Shown piece after piece: positions 8,203 through 16,763 of a stretch of 64,000 nt of DNA. A model generated the notes under the pieces. It ran no database searches and was not told where the DNA came from. It worked only from the letters and a program-made list of their open reading frames with translations. The DNA comes from Alistipes finegoldii DSM 17242 (GTDB lineage: Bacteria > Bacteroidota > Bacteroidia > Bacteroidales > Rikenellaceae). The stretch lies in NCBI RefSeq assembly GCF_000265365.1, contig NC_018011.1, positions 2,559,501 to 2,623,500 of the forward strand, read 5' to 3'. The position numbers and the translations under genes are program-made. Each line of letters begins with the position of its first letter. The stretch's first letter is position 1.

Positions 8203-8233
8203 CGAATATAAAGTAGTTTATATAATAAACCAA
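8203..8233 (-). promoter_or_regulatory. Promoter for the 2TM/DUF2141 genes
   Basis: On the minus strand a TTTG (complement of 8231-8234) is followed after 20 bp by TATATTCG (complement of 8203-8210), one mismatch from TAnnTTTG. The predicted transcript starts near 8195, about 40 nt before the ATG at 8156. Confidence 0.55.
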
Positions 8234-8302
8234 ATTTTCCGGCGGGATTTTTTCAAAAAAACAGATACCTATATTAATTACGAGGAAATTTTCCGCATTC
8301 CG

Positions 8303-8335
8303 TTGTTTTTCATCCGCCGAAAAATCGTATTTTTG
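8303..8335 (+). promoter_or_regulatory. Promoter for the sialate O-acetylesterase gene
   Basis: TTG at 8303-8305 and TATTTTTG at 8328-8335 fit the Bacteroidota -33/-7 pattern with 22 bp spacing. The ATG at 8359 lies 23 bp beyond the -7 box. Confidence 0.6.
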
Positions 8336-8358
8336 CAGAAATTCGATACCGATCCGTT

Positions 8359-9765
8359 ATGAAAAGAATCCTCCTGCTTTTTATCGCCCTTGCGGCCGTA
8401 TGGGGCGCCGCGGCTAAAATCCGGCTGCCCGAAATCATCGGCAACGACATGGTGCTTCAGCAGAATGCCGAGGTCCGGTTGTGGGGCTGGGCCGAGCCGC
8501 ATGCCGCGGTGAAAGTCGAGACCTCGTGGGGCGCCGGAGCCGCCGTGAAAAGCGACGCCGACGGCCGCTGGGCCGTATCGGTCCGGACGCCGGCCGGAAG
8601 TTACGAGCCGCAGCGGATTACCTTCGCCAGCGGCGACCGCGTGACGTTCGACCGCGTGCTGATCGGCGAAGTGTGGTTCGCCGGAGGGCAGAGCAATATG
8701 GAGATGCCGCTCGGCGGTTTCTGGCAGTGTCCGGTTACGGATGCGAACGAGATCATCGCCCGCGCGGGCGCCAAAAGCGGAAAACTCCATTATGTGAAGA
8801 TTCCGCATGCCGCAGCCTATACGCCGCAGGACCGGACGGCCGGAAGCTGGACGCCCTGCACGACCGCTACTGCGGCGAAATTCACCGCTGCGGGTTACTT
8901 CTTCGCCGAAATGCTCAACGACGTGCTCGGCGTTCCGGTCGGCATCATCGACTGCTCGTGGGGCGGAAGCCGCGTCGAAAGCTGGATGAGCCGCGAAGTG
9001 CTGAGCGGTTATTCGGACATCGACCTGACCGAAGAGGGAATCTCCCGCGTCGCGCAGCACCTGCGTCCGATGGTCATGTACAATGCCATGCTCCGTCCTG
9101 TGGCGGGCTATACCGTCCGCGGATTCCTCTGGTATCAGGGCGAATCGAACGTCGGCCGCTACATGGATTACGCCGCGCGGCTGGCCGATATGGTCTCGTT
9201 GTGGCGCGGATTGTGGGGGCGGGACGACCTGCCGTTCTATTACGTCGAGATCGCTCCCTTCGAGTACGGCAACGGGAAGTCGCCCTACCTGCGCGAAGCG
9301 CAGTGCCGGGCGCAGGAGTTGATTCCCAACAGCGGCATGATCTGCACCAACGATCTGGTGGAGCCTTATGAGTTTTGCAATGTCCACCCGAAGAACAAGC
9401 GGGACGTGGGGTACCGGCTGGCTTTCATGGCGCTGAACAAGACCTACGGGATGAAGGAGATCGCCTGCCAAAGCCCGCAGTACGAGTCGATGGAGATCCG
9501 CGACGGCAAGGCCCATGTCAGGTTCAAGTATATGGATCAGGGTTTCAACCGGATGGCCGACATCCGCGGATTCGAGATCTGCGGCGCCGACAAGGTATTT
9601 TATCCGGCCGATGCGGTCGTCGAAAACCAGTTCGCTCTGGTCGTTTCGTCGGAGAAAGTGCCGGAACCCGTGGCCGTGCGCTACTGCTTCCGCGATTTCC
9701 AGCCGGGCAATCTGGCCGATACCCGCGAACTGCCGGTCGTTCCTTTCCGTACGGACGATTTCTGA
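8359..9765 (+). CDS. Sialate O-acetylesterase (SGNH/SASA family)
   Basis: 468 residues with an N-terminal signal peptide (KRILLLFIALAAVWGAAA), so periplasmic or surface located. A beta domain (about 20-110) resembles the N-terminal part of the family. The SGNH core follows: GGQSNME near residue 115 gives the catalytic Ser, WYQGESN near 260 is the block III-type motif, and CNVHPKNKRDVGYRLA near 345 supplies the Asp/His region. The family removes acetyl esters from sialic acids and, in related clades, from other glycans. It is alone on its transcript between divergent and convergent genes. The esterase class is firm; the exact glycan substrate is not. Confidence 0.88.
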   Translation: MKRILLLFIALAAVWGAAAKIRLPEIIGNDMVLQQNAEVRLWGWAEPHAAVKVETSWGAGAAVKSDADGRWAVSVRTPAGSYEPQRITFASGDRVTFDRVLIGEVWFAGGQSNMEMPLGGFWQCPVTDANEIIARAGAKSGKLHYVKIPHAAAYTPQDRTAGSWTPCTTATAAKFTAAGYFFAEMLNDVLGVPVGIIDCSWGGSRVESWMSREVLSGYSDIDLTEEGISRVAQHLRPMVMYNAMLRPVAGYTVRGFLWYQGESNVGRYMDYAARLADMVSLWRGLWGRDDLPFYYVEIAPFEYGNGKSPYLREAQCRAQELIPNSGMICTNDLVEPYEFCNVHPKNKRDVGYRLAFMALNKTYGMKEIACQSPQYESMEIRDGKAHVRFKYMDQGFNRMADIRGFEICGADKVFYPADAVVENQFALVVSSEKVPEPVAVRYCFRDFQPGNLADTRELPVVPFRTDDF

Positions 9766-9811
9766 GTTTGCTGACCGTCGGAATTGCAGGACCCGGCCCT
9801 GAAAAATGAAA

Positions 9812-9846
9812 TTCACCCCTGCCGCACTTCGCTGCGCAGGGGTGAA
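9812..9846. terminator. Hairpin terminator between convergent genes
   Basis: An 11-bp stem, TTCACCCCTGC (9812-9822) with GCAGGGGTGAA (9836-9846), lies between the esterase stop at 9765 and the convergent GNAT stop at 9882. The flanks are AAA-rich on one side, with no long T tract. Confidence 0.55.
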
Positions 9847-9881
9847 ATCGTCTGAGACCGCTTGTCCGGCCGGTTCCTGCG

Positions 9882-10181
9882 TTATTTGGCGGGTACTTCC
9901 TTCAGCACCACGTCCGCCCATTCGGGATGGCGGTAGATGTATTGTGCCACAAAGGGGCACTGGGGGATCATCGGCAGTTTTTTGGCGCGGAGATCCTCCA
10001 ATACGGCGCGCGTCAGCTCCGAGCCGATGCCCTGTCCTTCGTATTTTTCGGGAACCTCGGTGTGCGTCAGGACGATGAATCCCTGCGCCTTGATGTATTC
10101 GATCATGGCGAGGTCCCCGTCGAGGTCGAATTCGTATCGCTTTTCCGCAGCGTTGTCGATCAGTTCGTGTTTCTTTTCCAT
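9882..10181 (-). CDS. Small GNAT-like N-acetyltransferase (YjdJ type)
   Basis: 99 residues from the ATG at 10181 (MEKKHELIDNAAEKRYEF). The compact fold of this subfamily is visible: a short beta hairpin, LTHTEVPEKYEGQGIGSEL with the acetyl-CoA loop GQGIGS, and a C-terminal CPFVAQYIYRHPEW segment that is hallmark for the group. The frame stays open to 10217, but the shorter start aligns with the family. The biological acceptor is unknown. Confidence 0.82.
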   Translation of the reverse strand: MEKKHELIDNAAEKRYEFDLDGDLAMIEYIKAQGFIVLTHTEVPEKYEGQGIGSELTRAVLEDLRAKKLPMIPQCPFVAQYIYRHPEWADVVLKEVPAK

Positions 10182-10261
10182 AATCCTGAGTTTTAGATGT
10201 CGGCTTGGTTTCTTCAAATATAGAGCCTAAACGGGAAAATTGCTACTTTTGCAGACAGAAT

Positions 10262-11299
10262 ATGGACAACATTTCCGATATATTGCTGGACTGGTACGCC
10301 CGACACGGCCGCGATCTGCCTTGGAGACGCACCCGCGATCCTTACCGCATCTGGCTTTCCGAAGTTATCCTCCAGCAGACCCGCGTCGCACAGGGCATGG
10401 ACTATTACCTGCGCTTCACGGAGCGCTTTCCCGACGTCGGGTCGCTGGCCGCCGCTCCGGAGGACGAGGTGCTCAAGTTGTGGCAGGGACTCGGCTATTA
10501 CAGCCGTGCGTGCAACCTGCACGCTGCGGCGCGGCAGGTCGCGGAGCGGTTCGGAGGCGTGTTTCCCCGGTCTTACGACGAGGTCCGCTCGCTGCGGGGC
10601 GTCGGCGACTATACCGCCGCGGCCGTCTGCTCGGCCGCTTACGACGCTCCCTGCGCCGTGCTCGACGGCAATGTTTTCCGGGTGCTGGCGCGGCTTTTCG
10701 ATATCGACCTTCCGATCGACTCCACGGCCGGAAAGCGCACGTTCGCTGAATTGGCGCAAACGCAGCTCGATATGCGTTGTCCGGGGCGTTACAATCAGGC
10801 CGTCATGGATTTCGGGGCGCTGCAATGCACTCCGGCGCAGCCCGGATGCGCCGACTGTCCGCTTGCGGCGCGCTGTCTGGCTCTGGCCGCAGGAACGGTT
10901 GCGGAGCGTCCCGTCAAGCAGGCGAAAACCAAGGTGCGCGACCGTTGGTTCAACTACCTGCACGTCACATGCGGCGACCGGACCTTGTTGCGGCGGCGCG
11001 GGGAAGGCGACATCTGGCAGGGATTGTACGAGTTTCCGATGATCGAGACGGACCGTGCGGCGGATTTCTCGGAACTAACCGATTCGGAAGAGTTCCGAAC
11101 CGTGTTGGGTGGCGTCGAATGGCGTCTGCTGCGGAGCGTTGCAATGCCGAAACACCAGCTCTCGCACCAGACGCTGCATGCCGTGTTCCACCGCTTCGAG
11201 ATCTTTTCCCCTGTGGATTTCCCCTCCGTGCCGACCGCCACGCTGGGCGACTATGCCGTGCCGCGGCTGATCGACCGCTATCTGGACCGGCAGCCGTGA
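10262..11299 (+). CDS. mutY: A/G-specific adenine DNA glycosylase MutY
   Basis: 345 residues. MutY removes adenine mispaired with 8-oxoguanine in base excision repair. The catalytic Glu lies in LSEVILQQTRV. The helix-hairpin-helix LRGVGDYTAAAV is followed by the catalytic Asp in VLDGNVFRVLAR. The [4Fe-4S] ligands are C-x6-C-x2-C-x5-C (CTPAQPGCADCPLAARC). The C-terminal NUDIX-like 8-oxoG recognition domain spans about 225-345, including PKHQLSHQTLHAVFH. A -7 box TACTTTTG at 10244-10251 puts the transcript start only a few bases before the ATG, so the mRNA may be almost leaderless. Confidence 0.95.
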   Translation: MDNISDILLDWYARHGRDLPWRRTRDPYRIWLSEVILQQTRVAQGMDYYLRFTERFPDVGSLAAAPEDEVLKLWQGLGYYSRACNLHAAARQVAERFGGVFPRSYDEVRSLRGVGDYTAAAVCSAAYDAPCAVLDGNVFRVLARLFDIDLPIDSTAGKRTFAELAQTQLDMRCPGRYNQAVMDFGALQCTPAQPGCADCPLAARCLALAAGTVAERPVKQAKTKVRDRWFNYLHVTCGDRTLLRRRGEGDIWQGLYEFPMIETDRAADFSELTDSEEFRTVLGGVEWRLLRSVAMPKHQLSHQTLHAVFHRFEIFSPVDFPSVPTATLGDYAVPRLIDRYLDRQP

Positions 11300-11301
11300 A
11301 A

Positions 11302-11323
11302 AATCCCTGCCGCGGCAGGGATT
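11302..11323. terminator. Palindromic terminator between convergent genes
   Basis: A perfect palindrome, AATCCCTGCCG followed by CGGCAGGGATT, starts immediately after the mutY stop and before the convergent antiporter stop at 11380. It would form a strong hairpin on either strand. An AAAA run precedes it on the + strand (a T tract for the - strand transcript). Confidence 0.6.
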
Positions 11324-11379
11324 CGTCTTGTGTGCAAACGCCGCCGGGAGACGGCACGTTTTGCCCGTGTATCTGTCCG

Positions 11380-12333
11380 TCAGCGTATCAGATACCAGAT
11401 ATAGGCGACGTATATCATCAGGAAGATCGCGCCCTCCCAGCGGTCGATCTGCTTCCTGCGGAAGGTGAACGCCGTCAGCAGCAACAGCAGGGAGCTTAGC
11501 ACCACCATCAGAATGTCGGTCGTCGTGATGCCGCCCATCGTCAGCGGGCGGATCGTCGCGCTCACGCCGAGGATCAGCAGTATGTTGGCGATGTTGGACC
11601 CGATGACGTTGCCCAGCGCCATTTCTGACTTGCCTTTGAGCAGCGATACGACCGACGAGGCCAGTTCGGGCAGCGATGTGCCGCCCGCGACGAGCGTAAT
11701 GGCGATAACCGATTCGCTGATGCCCAGCCTGCGGGCGATCTCCGTGGCGCTTTTCAGGAACATGTCGCCGCCGAAAATCAGCCCGGCGAGTCCTCCGGCG
11801 ATCATGACGACCGCCAGCCAGAGGGCCGCCGGCTTTTTGGCGCCGGCATCGGCGGGCACCGCTTCGGGCCGTTTCGTGGTGCGGATCGTGAACCACATCA
11901 GCGCAATGTAGAGCGCCACCATGACGATGCCGTCGATGCGGCCGATTCTGTCCGCCGCCCCCGCACATATCAGGCGGTCCGAAGTGACGGCCAGCAGGAT
12001 CAGCGACGCGGCCATGCCGAAGGGAATGTCGCGCCGGATGTTGCTCCGGGTGAGGGGCAGCGGCCGGATCAGGGCGCAGACGCCGAGGATCAGAAAGACG
12101 TTGAAGAGGTTCGAGCCGACGACGTTTCCGATCGCCACGTCGCTGTTGCCCGCCGCGGCCGAGAGTACCGAGACGACCAGTTCGGGCGTCGAGGTGCCTA
12201 CGGCGACGATCGTCAGGCCGATGATGAATTCCGGAACCCGGAAGCGTTGCGCGACGGCGGCCGAGCCGTCCGTCAGGAAATTTGCGCCGGCGAGAATCAG
12301 TCCCAGTCCGACGATCAGCAGCAGAATGTCCAT
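11380..12333 (-). CDS. Calcium/sodium antiporter (CaCA family, YrbG-like)
   Basis: 317-residue inner-membrane cation exchanger with about ten hydrophobic helices. Both alpha-repeat signatures are present: VAVGTSTPELVVSVLSA with GNVVGSNLFNVFLILG in the first half, and VAGGTSLPELASSVVSLLKG with GNVIGSNIANILLILG in the second. The acidic PE pair in each repeat is the ion-coordinating site of the family. It begins 3 nt after the zupT stop and is cotranscribed with it, giving a divalent-cation transport pair. Confidence 0.9.
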   Translation of the reverse strand: MDILLLIVGLGLILAGANFLTDGSAAVAQRFRVPEFIIGLTIVAVGTSTPELVVSVLSAAAGNSDVAIGNVVGSNLFNVFLILGVCALIRPLPLTRSNIRRDIPFGMAASLILLAVTSDRLICAGAADRIGRIDGIVMVALYIALMWFTIRTTKRPEAVPADAGAKKPAALWLAVVMIAGGLAGLIFGGDMFLKSATEIARRLGISESVIAITLVAGGTSLPELASSVVSLLKGKSEMALGNVIGSNIANILLILGVSATIRPLTMGGITTTDILMVVLSSLLLLLTAFTFRRKQIDRWEGAIFLMIYVAYIWYLIR

Positions 12334-12336
12334 AAT

Positions 12337-13137
12337 CTATGCAAGCAGAATCAGGCTGACGGCCATGAGCGCCATGCCGGCCACCACGCCGTAAATCGAA
12401 ATGTGAGCTTCGCCGTATTCGCGGGCTGCGGGCAGCAGTTCGTCGATCGAGATGAAGACCATGATGCCCGCGACTCCGGCCAGTATGCAGCCCATCAGCG
12501 TCGGCGACATGAAGGGCATCAGCACCAGATAGGCCAGCAGTGCGCCGACCGGCTCGGCGAGTCCCGACAGCAGCGAGAGTTTGAACGCCTTTTTGCGGTC
12601 GCCCGTGGCGTAGAAGATCGGAATCGAGACCGCAATGCCTTCGGGAATGTTGTGGATGGCGATCGCCACGGCGATTGCCACGCCCAGCGCCATGTTGTCC
12701 ACGGCCGACGTGAAGGTGGCGATACCTTCCGGGAAGTTGTGGATGCCGATGGCCAGCGCCGTCATCATGCCCATGCGCATCAGTTTGGGGTTGCGGGGTT
12801 GTTTGTCCATCTCCTCGACCATGTGGGCCTCGTGGGGGTTCTCGAACGAGGGAACCAGCCGGTCGATGACGCCGATGAGCAGGATGCCCGCGAAGAAGCT
12901 GACCACGGTGACGATTATCCCCGTATGCGCGCCCCACTCCTCCGAAAGAGTTGTCTGCGCCTGCTGGAACAACTCGACGAACGAGACGTAGATCATCACG
13001 CCGCCCGACAGTCCGAGCGAGAACGACAGCAGCCGCTTGTTGGTGCGGCGGGCGAAAAAGGCGATCGCGCTGCCGATGCCGGTGGCCAGACCGGCTCCGA
13101 GCGTCAGCAGCAGCGGGATGAGAATATTGTGCTCCAT
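12337..13137 (-). CDS. zupT: Zinc transporter ZupT (ZIP family)
   Basis: 266 residues with eight hydrophobic helices. The two metal-site helices carry ALAIGIHNFPEGIATF and AIAIHNIPEGIAVS, the H-N-x-P-E-G signatures of ZIP transporters of the ZupT/GufA type. A His/Glu-containing cytoplasmic loop (ENPHEAHMVEEMDKQPR) lies between helices 3 and 4. The frame extends upstream without a plausible start. The ATG at 13137 begins with a hydrophobic helix (MEHNILIPLLLTLGAGLATG) as expected. It imports Zn and possibly other divalent metals. Confidence 0.9.
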   Translation of the reverse strand: MEHNILIPLLLTLGAGLATGIGSAIAFFARRTNKRLLSFSLGLSGGVMIYVSFVELFQQAQTTLSEEWGAHTGIIVTVVSFFAGILLIGVIDRLVPSFENPHEAHMVEEMDKQPRNPKLMRMGMMTALAIGIHNFPEGIATFTSAVDNMALGVAIAVAIAIHNIPEGIAVSIPIFYATGDRKKAFKLSLLSGLAEPVGALLAYLVLMPFMSPTLMGCILAGVAGIMVFISIDELLPAAREYGEAHISIYGVVAGMALMAVSLILLA

Positions 13138-13165
13138 ATTGATATGCGGTTTGTCGTTGACTTCG

Positions 13166-13173
13166 CAAATATA
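13166..13173 (-). promoter_or_regulatory. -7 box of the zupT/antiporter promoter
   Basis: TATATTTG on the minus strand (complement of 13166-13173) matches TAnnTTTG exactly, 28 bp before the zupT ATG. No clear TTG -33 element is seen at the usual distance. Confidence 0.5.
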
Positions 13174-13200
13174 GTGCTTTTCCGGCGAAAGAGACGGAAA

Positions 13201-13224
13201 AACCGAATCCATTTGGATTCGGTT
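13201..13224 (-). terminator. Intrinsic terminator of the HAD/phosphodiesterase transcript
   Basis: The stem AACCGAATCC (13201-13210) with GGATTCGGTT (13215-13224) has a 4-base loop. On the minus strand it is followed by a T run (GGTTTTTCC). It ends the minus-strand operon whose last gene stops at 13512, so the repeat array at 13262-13490 is inside that operon's 3' UTR. Confidence 0.75.
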
Positions 13225-13261
13225 TTCTGATACCGGCATAATTGCAGCCTGTTTTGTTTGT

Positions 13262-13490
13262 GGGCAATTGTTCCGGTGTGTTTGCTCGTGCATGGTTGTT
13301 CCGGCCCTTTTGTCGGTGCAGGTCGTTCCGGCTTGCCGGTCCGTGTGCGGTTGTTCCCGTTCTTTGGGACGAGCGCGGCTGTTTTCGTGCTTTGGTTCGT
13401 GTACGCCTGTTCCCGTCCTTTGGTCTAGACGGGGTTTTCGCTTCGTTGGTCCGAACATGGCTTTCCCGCTCCGTTCTGCCGGATATGCCC
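13262..13490 (-). repeat. Degenerate 28-bp tandem repeat array (about 8 units)
   Basis: The pentamer GTTCC (or GTTTT/TTTCC variants) recurs on the + strand at 13270, 13298, 13325, 13353, 13381, 13409, about 13434 and 13462, spacings of 28, 27, 28, 28, 28, about 25 and about 28. On the minus strand the unit reads roughly GGAACAACCGCACACGGACC plus 8 nt. Units differ by several bases, and the 28-nt period is not a multiple of three. I see no protein, tRNA or CRISPR in this stretch. It lies in the 3' UTR of the HAD-IIA gene. Confidence 0.7.
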
Positions 13491-13511
13491 CCGGTGCGGA
13501 GGCGGGCCTGC

Positions 13512-14378
13512 CTATTTGCCGTGCGCCTCGCGGATCAGCCGGCCCAGCACTTCGATGCTGTCTGCGGTGATGTGCGGCTGCGGATCGGCTTTGTCGGCTA
13601 CGTCGAGCGTCGTTTCGCCTGAAAGCACCAGCACTCCCATCGCTTTGGCGTTGTGGGCCATCGCCACGTCGGTGTAGATGCGGTCGCCGACCATGGCGAT
13701 CTGGTCGGGCTTGAGGCCGTGGCGCGAAAGGATGCCCGAAAGCATGTTGGGATCGGGCTTGCCGAGCGTGATGTCGGGACGCCGTCCCGTGGCATGCCCG
13801 ATGCAGGCGCAGATCGAGCCGCAGTCCACCAGCACCGTCGGCTGGTCGGTGGGGCATACGCGGTCGGGATTGGTGGCGATGTAGGGTACGCCCTGCGACA
13901 CCCACCATGCCGCGCGGCAGAGCCGGTCGTATTGCAGCGTCATGTCGAACGCCGCGACGATTACGTCGGGCACGTCGTCGGCCGAATCCGCCGCCGATTC
14001 GAACCCGGCAGCTTCGAACTCCGAGATCATGCTCGGCGTGCCGAGCAGGAAGAGCCGTTTGGCTGCGGGGTAGTGTTGTTTGATGTAGTCGATGGTCGCC
14101 AGCGCCGTCGTATACATCTCCTCGCGTGTGGCATGGATGCCCAGCGTTTCGAGTTTGTGTAGGTAGTCGGCGATGGATTTGGAGGGGTTGTTGGTCAGGA
14201 ACGAATAGCCGATTCCCAGCTCTTTCAGCCCTTCGAGGAAGGGTTTGGTGTAGGGGAAGAGCGACATGCCCATGTAGATCGTGCCGTCCATGTCGAGCGC
14301 CACGTGTTTGATGCCGCGCAGCCGCTCCATCAGTTCGTCGTGTGTGTAAACCGAGCGGAATTTGTCGAATGTTGCCAT
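13512..14378 (-). CDS. HAD-IIA family phosphatase (NagD/AraL-like)
   Basis: 288 residues. HAD motif I LDMDGTIYMG, motif II LTNNPSKS, the C2-type cap between them, motif III lysine in TLGKPDPNM and motif IV MVGDRIYTDVAMAHNA are all present. HAD-IIA enzymes are cytosolic sugar- or glycerol-phosphate phosphatases (NagD, AraL, PGP). The ATG at 14378 overlaps the stop of the glycerophosphodiesterase gene by one base, indicating coupling. A glycerol- or sugar-phosphate substrate is inferred from this pairing and from the divergent glycerol-1-phosphate dehydrogenase. In B. subtilis the HAD-IIA gene araL also neighbours the dehydrogenase gene araM. Confidence 0.87.
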   Translation of the reverse strand: MATFDKFRSVYTHDELMERLRGIKHVALDMDGTIYMGMSLFPYTKPFLEGLKELGIGYSFLTNNPSKSIADYLHKLETLGIHATREEMYTTALATIDYIKQHYPAAKRLFLLGTPSMISEFEAAGFESAADSADDVPDVIVAAFDMTLQYDRLCRAAWWVSQGVPYIATNPDRVCPTDQPTVLVDCGSICACIGHATGRRPDITLGKPDPNMLSGILSRHGLKPDQIAMVGDRIYTDVAMAHNAKAMGVLVLSGETTLDVADKADPQPHITADSIEVLGRLIREAHGK

Positions 14379-15274
14379 TATTTTCGTGTTAGATTGAGAT
14401 GCTGGAACAGGTAGGGATAGTCGGTTTCGATCACGTCGCATCCCGTGGGGATTTCGAGTTCGTAACCTTTGATTTTCTCGGCGTCGGTCGCCCGCCGGTC
14501 GTGGGTCGGGGCGAGCGAAATCATGCACATCACGCCCTTCTCGTGCAGCTTGTCGTAAAGCTCCTGCTGGTCGGGGAGCATCATCGTGCCGACATAGGCC
14601 ATCATCTGCGACCACGGAATGCGCTCTTCGGCGTATTCGCCGAACTCCTTCATGTTCTTGCACCAGCACGAGAACATCGCCTGCGGGTCGCGGTCCAAGT
14701 AGGTGCGGGCCTGCCGGGCGTTGCGCACGGTGTACATTACGTTGGCGGGCGCCAGCCGGTTGATGAAGTCCGACATCACCTCCAGCGGCACGTCCTTGAT
14801 GTCGAGGTTGAGGATGGTCTTGCCCCGGCTCCAGACGATGCACTCTTCGAGCGTCGGAATCTTATAGGGCGTGACGTTGCCTTCGCGGTCCTTGAGGAAG
14901 AACTGCTGCAACTCTTCGAAGGTGTAGTCCGACACCTTGCCCGTGCCGGTGGTCGTGCGGTCGATCGTGGCGTCGTGCATCAGCACGATCACGCTGTCCT
15001 TGGTCAGGCGCGGGTCGATTTCGAAGAACGAAGGCATCATCGAGAGGGTCTTCTCGAAGGATTCGATGCAGTTTTCGGGATAGCCCGTCACCATGCCGCC
15101 GCGGTGGCCGCTGACGACGATCGGACGCTCCGGTGCGTACCGGAACCAGTCGTGCAGCTGGGCGCGGCTTTCGATGTCGGTGTAAAAAGGTCCTTCGGCC
15201 TTTTTGCCGCTTTCGGCGCATCCCCACAGCAGGGTGCCCAGCGTAAGGGCTGTCAGTAGTCTGAAAGTTTTCAT
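14378..15274 (-). CDS. Glycerophosphodiester phosphodiesterase lipoprotein
   Basis: 298 residues with a lipoprotein signal (LTLGTLLWGC, lipid Cys at residue 19), so anchored in the envelope. The GDPD catalytic layout is visible: SGHRGGMVTGYPENCIESFE (catalytic His, Arg), then EIDPRLTKDSVIVLMHDATI with DRTTTGTG, and a C-terminal DVIETDYPYLF. The family hydrolyses deacylated phospholipids to glycerol phosphate and an alcohol. It is the middle gene of a three-gene minus-strand operon, 9 nt after the metallophosphoesterase gene and overlapping the HAD gene. Confidence 0.92.
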   Translation of the reverse strand: MKTFRLLTALTLGTLLWGCAESGKKAEGPFYTDIESRAQLHDWFRYAPERPIVVSGHRGGMVTGYPENCIESFEKTLSMMPSFFEIDPRLTKDSVIVLMHDATIDRTTTGTGKVSDYTFEELQQFFLKDREGNVTPYKIPTLEECIVWSRGKTILNLDIKDVPLEVMSDFINRLAPANVMYTVRNARQARTYLDRDPQAMFSCWCKNMKEFGEYAEERIPWSQMMAYVGTMMLPDQQELYDKLHEKGVMCMISLAPTHDRRATDAEKIKGYELEIPTGCDVIETDYPYLFQHLNLTRK

Positions 15275-15283
15275 GGATGGTTT

Positions 15284-16477
15284 TTATCGGTTGTTTTTCG
15301 TAATCTTGTGTTCTTTCAGCACATTGCCTGCCGTATCGACTACCCGGATGTCGATGCCCTTTTCGTCGGCCTTGACGACCGTTTTGTCGTTGTTGGAATT
15401 GATCAGGATCGGGAAATCGGCGCCGCGGCTCCGGTCGTCGATCCATTGGTAACGGTGGTAGTGGCCGCAGAGCATCAGGTCTATGCCGCTTCCGTCGAGT
15501 ATCGGGAGAAACAGCCGTTCGATCTCCAGCTCGCCGTGCCAGCCGCGTCCCTTGTTGGGCGGCATGTGGATCAGGACGATGCGGTAGGGCGCCGACCGGA
15601 ACTCTTCGCCGGCGACTACGCCCCTGAGCCACTGCGCCTGCTGTTCGCGGTAAGCGTCGGCGGTCGAAAGCCCGTAATAGCGGATGTCGCTGTCGGGTTT
15701 GTCCTCGCAGCCGTCGAGTACGACGAAGAAGACGGGACCGCGGCGGAACGTATAGTAACTTTCGCCGGTCGGCGTGGGGAAGTAGTCGAGCCAGTGCCGG
15801 GCGAACTTGCCGCGTCCGTCGTGGTTGCCGCGCATCACGACGAGCGGAATGCCCGCCGGGGTGAGCAGCTCCGACGCCGATGCGAGGAATCCTTCGAAAA
15901 GCGCCTTCTCCGATTCGATCGAATTCAGCAGGTCGCCGTTCAGGCATACGAAGTCGGGCTTCTGGCGCGGTGCGTCCCCGATAAGCAGCTGGAAGACGGA
16001 ATCGCGGCCGTGGATGTCGTTCACCATCCAGAATTCCAGCTCGTTCCGGTCCGCGCTGGGCGTTGTGACGGGATAGGGCGCGTGTTTGAGTATGTCGCTG
16101 CCGTAGCCCTCGCCCAATACGACCCGTTTGTTGCCTTCGTCGCTGAGCACGGCCTGCTGCATGATGCGGTAGCGGTAGGTTTTGCCCGGTTCGAGTCCGC
16201 CGACGCGCACCCGGTGCAGTTTGCCCAGACGCCGCCGTCCGAGGTGCGAGTCGTAGTATTTGGGGCGTTCGACGGCATAGAAGTGCGTTCCGTCATCGGG
16301 GGCCGTTTCGACCCACGCCGCCGCGTCCGTCGTTGTCGTCCAGATTACGGTGAATCCGTCCTCGGTCACGTTCTGGAGGTAGGGACCTCCGGCGATGCGT
16401 GCCGACGGTTGTGAAAATGCCGGACTTGCGGGTAATGATGCTAAAAAGCAAGTTAATAGAAATAGCGTATTTTTCAT
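15284..16477 (-). CDS. Secreted metallophosphoesterase (purple-acid-phosphatase-like)
   Basis: 397 residues with a signal peptide (MKNTLFLLTCFLASLPASPA). An N-terminal fibronectin-like domain of the purple acid phosphatase type spans about 25-120 (AGGPYLQNVTEDGFTVIW, GLEPGKTYRYRI). The calcineurin-like core has VNDIHGRDS, CLNGDLLN, VMRGNHDGRGKF, VLIHMPPNKG and CGHYHRYQW, the usual metal ligands. It is the first gene of an operon with the glycerophosphodiesterase and HAD phosphatase, which suggests phosphate or glycerol-phosphate release outside the inner membrane. The substrate is not shown. Confidence 0.88.
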   Translation of the reverse strand: MKNTLFLLTCFLASLPASPAFSQPSARIAGGPYLQNVTEDGFTVIWTTTTDAAAWVETAPDDGTHFYAVERPKYYDSHLGRRRLGKLHRVRVGGLEPGKTYRYRIMQQAVLSDEGNKRVVLGEGYGSDILKHAPYPVTTPSADRNELEFWMVNDIHGRDSVFQLLIGDAPRQKPDFVCLNGDLLNSIESEKALFEGFLASASELLTPAGIPLVVMRGNHDGRGKFARHWLDYFPTPTGESYYTFRRGPVFFVVLDGCEDKPDSDIRYYGLSTADAYREQQAQWLRGVVAGEEFRSAPYRIVLIHMPPNKGRGWHGELEIERLFLPILDGSGIDLMLCGHYHRYQWIDDRSRGADFPILINSNNDKTVVKADEKGIDIRVVDTAGNVLKEHKITKNNR

Positions 16478-16507
16478 ATTGTTTCTTTCTGTTGTGCTTC
16501 TGATTTA

Positions 16508-16537
16508 CAAAAATAGGTAAAATCCCTCAGGTTCCAA
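16508..16537 (-). promoter_or_regulatory. Promoter of the metallophosphoesterase operon
   Basis: On the minus strand TATTTTTG (complement of 16508-16515) has a TTG (complement of 16535-16537) 19 bp upstream. The gene starts at 16477. The rest of the 380-bp divergent intergenic region (16538-16763) is AT-rich with no ORF or RNA I can identify. Confidence 0.65.
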
Positions 16538-16763
16538 AACGAAACCGAATAGATTTTGCATTTATTTCGATTTTACTGTCAGAGGGGTTGTTTTGTGGTG
16601 GAACGGACGGAATGGGGGCGGTTGTCGTGCCGGACGATTGTTTGTTACGGAGAGTCCGGACCTTTGTTTTACATGGAATAATCCTGAAAAAGAAATCTTT
16701 TTTTGCTATTTTTATGTTGTGATTTTGGCGTAAGGAAGTAAAAAAGGAAAAAATGGAGTGCTA

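Noticed and set aside
13262..13490. Possible CRISPR array
   Set aside because: Units are contiguous and degenerate with no spacers of unique sequence and no cas genes nearby.
13242..13622. A 126-codon + strand frame over the intergenic repeat array
   Set aside because: The 28-bp period is not a codon multiple, the frame runs antisense into the HAD gene, and it has no start signal. The array is better explained as a non-coding repeat.
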